From Nematostella vectensis (taxonomy: Eukaryota > Cnidaria > Anthozoa > Actiniaria > Edwardsiidae): a DNA stretch of 64,000 nt. Every line of letters begins with the position of its first letter. Positions within the stretch are counted from its first letter, which is position 1. The stretch is taken from positions 7,183,501 to 7,247,500 of the forward strand of contig NC_064043.1 of assembly GCF_932526225.1 (NCBI RefSeq), written 5' to 3'. The notes under the pieces were generated by a model. That model made no database searches. It was not told the DNA's origin and saw only the letters and a program-made list of their open reading frames with translations. Positions 36,401-48,400 of this stretch are shown in pieces. The position numbers and the translations under genes are program-made.

Positions 36401-39400
36401 GAGCGCAGCTGTACCCTACTAGTTTTCATAATGTTTCTGTACGTGCCTATTTACAGTAAATCGAGCCCTGCTTCAGACTTGTTTATATATTTTAAACCTT
36501 TTAGAGATCAGCCGAGAACATGATTTTGTTCCTGACGGATGGTGACCCCTTTGACCGAAATCCAGACGTTTCTATCTTCGAGGCGATAAGAATTGGTCAA
36601 AGAAAATTGGTAAGACTATTTACAAAACACTTAAAGGGTATATCCCTATGCCGCAACGAAGCGAGCCTGTTTTCAATACCTAACCGAATGGAAACTGCGT
36701 TACCAGGGGAGAACAAGTATAACAAGGAAAACTTCAGACAAGCTGTAAGATAACTAGGTTGCTATTATTAGTGCAGTATGCGTAAGTAAGTTCTTCACAC
36801 TTGTCATTTTATAATAGCTCTTCTTATCCGCTCTTACAGGCTTTTCCAGCTCGCATTAACGTATATGGCTTGGGGGAGTCACTCAACATTGACAACCTGA
36901 ACCGACTCAAGCGAATTGCATCCTTAAACAATGGCACATTTACTCAAATCAACGACCAAGACGCTTCCAGCCTCAGCACCATCATGGGAAAATATTACAC
37001 TAGTACCGCAAAGACCCGAGAAGACTCCCCAGCAATATCAGTGCCCCATCTTATAAAGGATCTTGGTCTGGTGGTCACCCTGTCTCTCGCTGTTAAGAGT
37101 AGGCATGGGAACGTATCGGGTGTTGTAGCCGTCGATGCGCCGCTTGATACTCTCATGAAGGAAGTCGTTCATTTTTCTACCACAGGATTACCGTATGCCA
37201 TTGTCGTGGACAATAAGGGTAGGTGTTCGAGTATCCAAAAATGATGCTTGGAGCTCTCGAAATCTATCCTAGAGTTTGGCTATTTTAGTTTCTTGAGAGG
37301 CTAACATCAGTTGTACATTCATAGATCGCGAATGGCGTATTAACAGCCTAGTCTCAGGCGTCTAACTGGGTTTCCTGTGGCCGGACATGAACCGTGAGAC
37401 AGGGCGAGCTCACCCACAGCGCGGGTTTCCTGTAACTTCTAACAAGTGTTTCTAGCCACAGGGAACCCAATCAGGCTGGTTTCTATATCAAACTGTGGAG
37501 CACGCAAAACTCATGATGTAGAGCTTATATAAAAGCGTAGATAACGGCTTCCAGACTAACACAAGGAAATGCGTTAAAGATTGACAATTATTAATTCCAA
37601 GAAGTCAGCAATAAAAAGTTTTTTGAAACATTGTTGCTAGAGATATAAGAAAACAGGACAAGGGACGTATTTCGACGTAAGCGTGCGCACTCCAGAACAA
37701 AAAACCGTGCCATATAGCGCGATAGCGGGAATTTTAGGCGTTTTCAAGTAGTAGGGGTGGAGTAAAAGCTGAAGTATTATTGGTGCCATAGAATTGTCAT
37801 TTTGAACCTTAGTTGTTCACATTGCCATCGTCATTGCCTGAGGAATCTATTAGCTATCGGTAGTATTTCCAGCTACCCTTTGTTTTTTATACAAGAATGT
37901 CTTTACTTTTTGTGCCCGTTTTAGGAAGAACATTGCTTCATCCAAATGCTCCCGCGCCAACAGATCACTTGACTGCGCCCACGTTCCAGCCGCTGACACT
38001 TTACGAGCCATTTTTGACGCCAGACATGTACATAAATATTACAAGTGGAACACCCGGCAGTGAACGTATACAGGTGCGTAAAATGATTTACTATAAATGC
38101 ATAGTAAATGTCAGAAATAGACACCAAGATAGTGTGCGTAGCATACATCTGACACCAGGAATGCAAAACCATTTTTTGCCTTGGGAGCGTACACCATGTT
38201 TCATTCTTGACCAGGGATTGAATTCATTTGCAGACCTCCATTCTCTTATCCCGTGGGGACCCTCTGACAGATGGTGTCACAAAGGTCGTTATAAATGCTA
38301 CCTATACCTGGCAACCGGTCAGGGGAGGGGTGTATACAATTATTCTGGTCACTAGTGATAGGATGGATGCGCGATTTCTGGAAAAGGTAAGCCGAGGAAG
38401 CTTAAGCTGTCATACTAGGATAAAAGCCTTCGTTTGACACATTAATTTCCTCTTTAATCTGTCCAGATGGCATTCACCCTTAAGATTTATTCTGTTTGCA
38501 GGCTACAGTCTTACTTTCCACCGTCCATTCTTATTATCATCGCCTCGATCTCTCATGGCAAAATACAGCCCTTTCCCGCACTCCCTCCGTATGCAGAACC
38601 GATGGCAACCTGATCGCTCCACTCTCATCAACAGTGAAGGTACAAAACGACAAGGGATTGTGCGACCTAACTTTACGATAAAAATAAACAGTATTAAAAG
38701 CTCCGTTAAGGAGGCCCTATTAATGGCGCTCCTCTGAAAGAAACAATGAAAACACGCACGTTAGCAAACAAGCATTCCAAACCAATCTACAAACCTTACG
38801 AAGGGAAAAGTCAGATAACAATAAGACGCGCGCAAAACATAACCCTCAAAGCCATCCTCGCGCGGCTTGGTCCATCCCACCCACACCCCTCCTTGGCCGA
38901 CAGTGCTGATAAACGCAAGACTTGTTCCAGTACCGCGCGGTTAAACCAGCCTTTTCGTTTTAAAATGGCTGCTTTTTACCGGCGAACTGTCGTATTTCGA
39001 CGAATGCTAAGAAAACTAGACCAAAACTAAGGCGATAATTTTCTTTATGACTTCCTCATTATCAAACAAATCTGTCATATTTTGTACAGTATGGTTTTAA
39101 TGCTGTACAGTTAGTTAAAACAGCGAATGAAATCAGCCTTTCGTACCTTTACTCGAACGAGTCAACACTACGATTGTGTTTGTTTCCGCCAGAACACGCG
39201 CATGCGCATACGTTATTCAGCACTGTCTCCTTGGCCCTATAGGCTGGCGCTGAGGAAATTTCACGCGCGTACTTTGCTCACTGCCTCGCGAGGCCAGAAA
39301 CACACAGTGTGCAGAGGTAGATCGAACGAAATTACGTCTCGCGAGCAACTAAGGCAAAATTCTCTCCTGCTTGAACTGTGAGTTTTTGGCTCCGTGAGGC

Positions 39401-42400
39401 AGTGAACAAAGTGCACGCGTGAAATTTTCGTGTGCGCCGTGCATAAGAAAAAGGTACGGCAACACGCGTCACTGTTATACTGCTATGTCATTAAAAATTT
39501 ATTTTAAAAGCATATATGGGCTTTCAAAGGTTTTAGATAGATTGCCCAGTTTGTTTTCATGTCGGTTTTTATTTGTATTCGATCTGATGTTTTTCGATTG
39601 ATAGATTGCACCTGAGGCATTCAATGATAGTGCGCGATACGTCAACACTCCTGAGACTCAGCATGACGTCGAGGCGATTGAACGTTTCTTCAATGATTTA
39701 TCACAGCAAGTAAAGTACTCAGGTACATAGAAATATCACATTTTCTTTGTCATCTTACATTGCTGAAGCTTGTGTCGTGAAAACATGAGTAAACAAGATC
39801 TTGACTCGTTAAATAAGAGGATACTTTTCACGTTATTTGGAGAAGGCTGATGAAATTAAGAATAAAATAACTGACTATGATGGCAGTTCTAGATGGCAGT
39901 TCTAAGCCCGAACGGTGCTTCTGGGTACTAATCATTCGTAAAATTAAAGGTGTTTAATAAAGTCTAGCAATGTCAGAGACATACATTGATGATCTTTAAT
40001 GGATAATTGTTTGATTTATCCATATCTTCAGCATTTAGTAGAAATTTAATGAGACCCATGGTTCCTTTCGGTCCTAGAGCTGCCATTTGCCAATCGCCAT
40101 TTGCCGTTTCGCACTGACAACGTTTTTTGAAATAGGTAAATATGCTTCCGAATAGGCCTGAATAAGAATCCAACTGAAATGAAAGAATCCTTTCAACAGC
40201 ATGTATAGGCGTATCATGTCACATGACACATCCTTCTCTTGTAGATCTGAGTGAGCAAGCGCGCGTTGACGTCTTACTTACGGCGCAACTTGAAAACCAA
40301 TGGAATGAGTCACGACACAGGGATCCCGACACAGTCAAATGGAGGTACGTATAAAATATTTGAGAATTCTCTGAAAAAAAACTATGATGTACTAATGCGG
40401 GTTTTTGATTGGTGGCTCAGATATATAGGCACCGAGGGAGGTGTGTTCAGAGTGTTTCCCGGACTGAGAATGAATAAAACCTACTCCCACAAGCGTCAGC
40501 CATGGTACGTCATGTAGTCACGCAATCTGTGGCTGTGTCACATAATTGTTCGTTTTGTGAGTAATGTTTTTGATATCTCACGCTATTGTCGATCATTGTG
40601 TGTCACGCTGTTATCAAGCATAGTACTTCACGCTGTCGTTGGTCGATTTATGGCACGCTATCCTCGGTATCATATAAGTCACGCCACTTGAAATCGTGGT
40701 ATGTGACGCTATCTTGATTGGCGTGTCACGCTATCATCTGCTTATCACAATCATACATCATCATCGACACGCTTAGTCGAGGAAGGTATGCCACTTTTTT
40801 GTCAATTATGATAGTGTGATGCTTATTTTCTTCGGCCGCCAAAAATGAAGTAGTAAAGAACTCTTGTAGTCAGAGCGTGAGCAAACGAGCTATGGCTCGA
40901 TAATGTCTTATGCCTAGTGCACACTATTGACATAGGGTCAGTATGCAGCTCTTACAAGCTGCAGTTTGATTGGGCAAATGAACAATATCCGCACCTCGAC
41001 ACAAAGAACGAGAAGAATAGAGACAAAAAAACTCCTTTGTAGAACACAGATAATAGGAGACAAAGCAGCTGCGTTCTTACTCTTGACATAACAACATAGG
41101 CATGCGCACTCTTTTAAGGGCCTATGGTACTATCTCGTTGCTACGAAACTCCGTTGCTACGAAAGGGAAAAGCGCTACATTCGGTAAAATAGACTAAAAT
41201 CGCTGCTCTCATGCCAACTTGATTCCGGTTCCCAGTTGTTAGCGCGTTTGCCTCGTAAGCAAGCGTTCCGGGGCAAATCCCCGGTCGAGTCTTTATTTAT
41301 TTATTTTTATTTTCTTCGAAACTCCAGCTCTAATTTTGCTTTTTCTTTTTTCCAAGAGATTGAAATAAACTTTCGACATTTTGTAGAAAAAAAAATGCAA
41401 TTTTTATATGTTTTTCGAGAATAAAAATAGATGGCGAAAAAACAAGATGGCAGCTATTTCCGCGCGGGAAAAACACGTTAATTTTGAACATTTTACAACA
41501 ATTGTGAATTTGTTTTCAATCACACCATTGATATTACCATTCCTAACAACTTAGCGCATGGGATTTTTGATTTTTGAAGAAATGAAAAAGTTATTACCAA
41601 ATATGTGGTTTTCGAAGAACATAAAAATTCGCCATTTCTCGCGGTATCAAAATTTCGCAAATCCGATGCGTGAACTTTTAGAAAATAGTAATGTTAAGAT
41701 ATTTCTGCCAAAAAAAAATAATGTTAGATTTGAACAGTAGATTCTCCGACACGTTTTTCTTTTCTGGGTCACGTGACCATGGGAGGGGTCGGATGACGTC
41801 ATCACTTGTGTCATTTATGTCTAAAACACTTATGTTGAAACTTCCAGGAGATTTGACAAAAAGCAGAAGCTTTTATAAAACAAACAAATTTCCCTAGCAA
41901 CGAACTCAAAAGATAGTACGCCCTTAAGTAGTCGCCCTTAAGCCCGACATAACGATATAGAAATAATGACATAAAAGAAAAAAAAAACATGTTTTTTCTC
42001 TTATGTCATTATGTTATGTCGTTATGTTGGGCTTATGTCAATATGCCGAACCATTCACACTTGAACATATGAACATAAGGGTGCATGCGCCTATGTCATT
42101 ATGCCGTTATGTCCCTAGTGTGCACCAGGCATTATTGAAAATGCGTCAGATCTTAGACTTGCATATATGATCTACGTTTTACATCTTTTTGTGGAACAAC
42201 ATATGCTTGCACACATCCCCTTGCCATAACCCCCCCCCTCCCACCCCACCGCCCTAAGAACATCGCGACTACTCGCTTGGCGAGCGCAAAGTACGTTGGG
42301 TCCACAAACATACCTTTATTTTTTTTTAAGGCTAAGGCCAACCATGGCATGTCACGTTATCGCCAAACAGTACAATTAGCAGAAATAGCGCGCCGAGCAT

Positions 42401-45400
42401 TCACAAGCATCGTCTCCATATACACTAAGCCATTTGGCATGTTGTGTCAGGTATCGACGAGCGATCGCTAACGCTGGAAGACTGACAGTGTCCCGTGCGT
42501 CTCTTGGGACACACCTACGTCACCATGGCAACGCGATGATATCGGTCGGGAAGACTTTTACCAGCAAGAGGTATGCCTATTCGAATACCTACGTCACCAT
42601 GGCAACGCGATGATATCGGTCGGGAAGACTTGGGTTAATTATGCGATTTCCACAAAACAGGATGATGATACTCTCTTGATTTCCAATGTCACGCAACCTA
42701 AATCTAAATAATCATGCAACCTTTATGTCACACAATTTCCAGGTCGGATTGGATGGTGACCGAGCCTGTTGCTGGAGTCACGGGGCTCGACATGACCATC
42801 GATGCTTTTCGAGAGATGCTCGATTATACGGTTAGTCTTTCCCTTTTGCTCCTTTTGTAATATAGGAACATAAGTAAAGAGGGTTTACAAAATTTTGTAT
42901 TTTATTCAATTTCACGTATTTTTTAATATTTATCTGTTTTTCTTTTTAGCGTGAAAGATGTGCCATTGATTCTCAAGACTGTTACATTATGGACGATAGC
43001 GGGTAAGCCACGACTGTAATGCGGCAACAAAACGATAAGCACAAAATCTGCGACACTCTAGCAAGTTCTCACTGCTTATAAGCAAAAAAACGTTCAATTC
43101 TCTCTAAGGAAAGGTAGGATGCTGTTGTGATCCATTGTAATTGTGGTTAGGAAAATGTTGTTGTTTTTGTACGTGTGCGTGACGATGACACCTTATTTAC
43201 ACAGGTTCTTGGTAGTTGACATAAGAGCGAGGTCACTTGTTGTGTCTCGTCACGTGACAGGAGTGTTTCCATGGCTAGCAGTGAAGCTGACGTCAGTAGC
43301 TGGACTAGTTGAGGTAATACTTGCACTCTGTAGGCCGTAAATCAAATATGATAGATCTAGCATTAGAGAGCAAGTCAGAACTTGCAAACTTTAGCCATCT
43401 CCGCACGCCCCTGGGTTATACCAAATAACACGTTTTGTTTTCCTCAGCCTCAATGGTGTAACAACCTCGAAGATCTTCGCTCCCAGCTCTACTATACCAT
43501 ACACCTGCCCCTGAACTCTTCAAAGTCCGCCCCGAATGCCGAACCTTGCCGGCAATTCAGCCTCGACCTCGTGCCGCATACAAATGTCTTTCTGTTGAGC
43601 GTGACGTCACGCGATGGACTAGTCTGTAACGAATCACCAGATCCGGTAAGTAAGTGCTGGACAAATAGATTTTGTTCGGATGAAATTTGCGAAATCCCCT
43701 CTTTGATGATTATGCTTTGTGTGGTAATGCGAGGCGCCGTTTGGGACGCAGAGAAAATTGAATTAAAAAAAAAAAGAAGTCTTGATTTACTTTTCCCACG
43801 TTTCTCACGAAGTAGTGTCTTCCTCTGTATGATGAAATACATTTTTTAACTAGAACTTTGGATGCATACTGGTGAATTGACTGGTAGATTGGTGAAGTCC
43901 AAACGCCGCCATTGGCGATTTTTTAATCGCCAAAGTTAGTTTTAACGCTAGTAATATCACACAAGATGTTTAGCACTGCAATCAAATAAAGTGAAGGTGT
44001 TTTTCCCTTCTCACCTTGTGCTTTGCTATTGTTCAGCTTGGTAAATGACATGCTTTTTTTATTCTATTAGTCTTGTAGGTGCCAGGTAGCGTGTACAAGT
44101 TGTACAGGGCAAGTGAATCCGTGCCAGGTAACGAAGAGTCGTACACATTGCTGCATACTATTGCATTTGCTCATGTAAGTTTTGAATTCTTTATACCCTA
44201 GTGCCCTTGCTCGTGTAAGATGAAGTATGACGAGTGCACGAATTCTATTACCGGATTATGGACCGGCACGCCCTGCCCAGGTGAGGTATAACAGGCTGGG
44301 GAAATAGATACACAAAAATAATAGATTGCCCAACACTCATTGGCCGTACCGTGTTTACTTGAATAAGTGCCGCACTTGCTGTAATTTCCTTACCATGCTC
44401 TTGAGGCTGGCATTTTTACTCAGGCCCGCACCCGGTGGGGGGGGGGGGGGGGGAGGTGCAGGGGGTGCGAACGCACCACCCCCCCCCCCCACAACGGCCG
44501 AAGGTTCTCAATAGACGATCAGTCTATATCTAGATCAGTCTAGTATGTAGCAAAATCCGACAATAAACATCCCGTGGCAATACAGCAAAGGCATAAAAAA
44601 ATCCTTTTTTTCCGGGGGTGTTCAGATTTTTATCAGAGAACACCCCCCGAAAAAATAGGTCCACTTTTTCAGATTTCGCTACCCCCCCCCCCCCCCCCCC
44701 CCCCTCACCCCCCAAGAAAAATAAAATCCTGGGTAGGACCTGTTACTGTATGTATATCCTTTTGTTCTCTACCATCGTTTTAATATTTTAATACTTCAAA
44801 GTCGCCACCATAGCGAACTCGCCACCATACCAAAGTACTGGTGTCAAGTTTTTCGTATCACATAAGATCAAGTTGGTAGTGGCGAGTAGGTCTGGCGTTG
44901 TGTTTATTGGCGAGTTAACTTTTAATCATCTTAATCATCAAGACTTGGATTAAGCCGCTCTCGAAGCGCGTACGTATACTCTTTTAGGCTTTGTATGACA
45001 AGTATGCATGGAAACTAATCGAAATTATCATACGCTTAAGCTCCACTTCCGCCACTATTCGATACTGCAGTTGGTCGTCAGTTGAAACTTGAAGCACTGC
45101 GTGCAGTTGCACCATGTCCAAAGCCGTGTTATACGCTGTGAGTATAAACCATCACCTTCAATGTTTGCATTATCGTCTCCATGATCATAATTGTTATCAG
45201 TAGATCATAATTACCATCACGATAATAACAAACGTGCATCCCTTTCGCCATCATCATCATTATCATTATCTATATTGTCATAACTCATATTATAATCTAA
45301 ACCTTCAGCCTATCATTATTATCATATGTACTACCAAAGCATTGTATCGTTGTCACTTATATCTCACGGTATCATTTTTGTCAACCGTGACGCCAATACA

Positions 45401-48400
45401 CAGCTAAAATATACTCCTGTCTTTCTACAAAGCACTACCGAGTCTGACTGCAACACTTCCACCTCATGTCACTGGTGCTCGTCTGCCGCTACACCCAAGT
45501 GCAGCCCTGTCTGTAGGACCAATGAAAGGTTAGTTTGCACGTGTAGCTGTCTGTAGGACCAATGAAAGGTTAGTTTGCACGTGTAGCTGTCTGTAGGACC
45601 AATGAAAGGTTAGTTTGCACGTGTAGCTGTCTGTAGGACCAATGAAAGGTTAGTTTGCACGTGTAGCTGTCTGTAGGACCAATAAAAGGTTAGTTTGCAC
45701 GTGTGGCTGTCTGTAAGACCAATGACAGGTTAGTTTGCACGTGTGGCTGTCTGTAGGACCAATGAAAGGTTAGTTTGCACGTGTGGCTGTCTGTAGGACC
45801 AATGACAGGTTAGTTTGCAGGTGTAGCTGTCTGTAGGACCAATGAAAGGTTAGCTTAAGCACGTGAAGCTCTGTAGTAAATCCAATGAAAGGTTTGCTTG
45901 CACGTGCAGCTCTGTTAATAGGTCCAATGAAAGGTTAGCTTAAGCACGTGAAGCTCTGTAGTAAATCCATTGAAAGGTTAGCTTGCACGTGCAGCTCTGT
46001 TAATAGGTCCAATGAAAGGTTAGCTTGCACGTGCAGCCCTGTCTGTAGGACCAGTGAAAGCTAGCTTGCACGTTTGTAGCTCTGTTTACAGGACCAAATG
46101 AAATGTTAGCTTGCATATGTAGCTCTATTAGTAGGTCCAATGAAAGATAAGCTTGCACGTGAAGCTCTGTTAGTAGGTCCAATGAAAGATAAGCTTGCAC
46201 GTGAAGCTCTGTTAGTGGGAACAATAAAAGCTTGCACGTGTAGCTCTGTTTGTAGGACCAATGAAAGATAAGCTTGCACGTGTAGCACTGTTAGTAGGTC
46301 CAATAAAAGGTTAGCTTGCACTTGTAGCTCTGTTAGTAGGTCTAATGAAGTAGAAACCAATGGTTGGTAATGTGCCAACAACCCATAGGTATCAGTAGCC
46401 TAATGATGAGTCATATGAAATGCAACTGCATAACTTCCAGAGCATCGCGTTTTTTTTCAATCAAAGAACATGTGATTATTTGTAGACTGACGCTCAAGGT
46501 ACTATACCCCTGTAATGACTTCCTTTACTTGACTCCGAGCCAGCAAGGCGAAGTTCTCCAGGCTTTTAGGGACATCCTATATCGAAACATCACCAAGCTG
46601 ACTGCCAAGGGATTAGGAACTACGACTTTAACATCGGTAGGTCGTGGACTTTCCATTTGTCTTGTCTGTCTTCTTCTTTGTATGTCTGTCTGTCGGTCTT
46701 GAAATCTTACATTGTCATTAAAAGTGTTTCTAAAATAGGAAGGAATAACGTTGACACTTTACGGTACCACTGCTGGGACTCCTGTGGAATTGTCACGTGA
46801 CCAAATTTACGATCTGGTGGACAAGAAGGAGCTACGAATTGGGCCCACGATATCTGTTCAGCGGTCGTACTCACCAGCAAAATATAAGGACTACACTAAG
46901 TAAGGAATTAACTAGAATGCGTGCTCAACACAATTCCTTTTCTTGCATACATATGTGATAGTATGATGATAACACAGGTCTTGTTCTTACAGTAACAGTT
47001 ACATAATAACAGTAACAGTAACAAAGTTACATACATAGTGACAGCGACATAGTGACATAGTGACATAGTTACATAGTAATATAGCGACATGGCGACATAG
47101 TAACATAGTGACATAGTTACATACATAGTGACATAGCGACATAGTAACATAGCGACATAGTAACATAGCGACATAGTAACATAGTTACATACATAGCGAC
47201 ATAGTAACATAGTGACATAGTAACATAGTAACGTAGCGACATAGTGACATAGTAACATAGCGACATAGTTACATACATAGCGACATAGTAACATAGTGAC
47301 ATAGTAACGTAGCGACATAGTGACATAGTAACATAGCGACATAGTGACATAGTGACATAGTTACATAATAACATAGTAACATAGTTACATACATAGTGAC
47401 ATAGTAACGTAGTAACATAATAACATAGTGACATAGCGACATAATGACATAGTTACATACATAGTGACATAGTAACATAGTAACATAGTAACATAATAAC
47501 ATAGTAACGTAGTAACATAGTTACATACATAGTGACATAGCGACATAGTAACATAATAACATAGTAACATAGTAACGTAGTAACATAGTTACATACATAG
47601 TAACATAGTTACATACATAGTGACATAGCGACATAGTGACATAGTAACATAGTAACGTAGTAACATAGTTACATACATAGTGACATAGTAACATAAGTAA
47701 CAGTACTGCCTGGTCAGGGTCGTATCGGGGGATGGGGCACTGGGGGCATGTGCCCCCCCCCCCCACAATATTTGCAAAAAATTATAAGGAAATGACTTGT
47801 AGGGACGTGTGGCTGTTCCCCCTTTGTTTTCTTAATGTATCTGTATCTAGCCCACCCCCCCCCCCCCCCCCCCCACTTTGCAAAAATTATAAGGAAACGA
47901 CTTGTAGGGACGTGGCTGTGCCTTCATTGTTTTCTTAATGTCTCTGTATCGTGCCCCTCCAATAATTTGAGGCCTGTTATGGCTATGTTGGTGCACACTA
48001 GCAACATAACGACATAAGGGCGTTCTTACACAACCTGAAAAGTGAGGGAAAATGACATAAATGCTCAGTATTTTTAACATAACATGTTAGCATTGCATTA
48101 TTGCTGGAAGTCTGTGTATTCATTTTAGTGAAATATCGCTTGTGAATGGGAGAGTTTTGTTCCCGTGACGTTGTGTTTTTGTTATGTCACTAGTGTGCAC
48201 TAGGCTTACCATGTGCATTACAAAGTCTCATCAAGTTCTTGTATTCCAGTGTTAACGTAGAGTCACTAGCACAAAACAACATCGACATGAAATCGCTGAA
48301 TGACAGTCAGAAGAAAGAGTTATTCAACAACCTTCAAGATTCTATCAATGGTCTGCTTGGGAACTCACCGGCTAGCTGCCTTTGGCATACAGATATCAAA

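Noticed and set aside
46000-46381. Minus-strand ORFs with ELHVQAYLSLDLLT repeats
   Set aside because: They are the reverse frame of the 40-60-bp exon-donor minisatellite.
46908-47777. Minus-strand Tyr/Val/Met/Leu/Cys-rich ORFs
   Set aside because: All are read-throughs of the 8-bp satellite.
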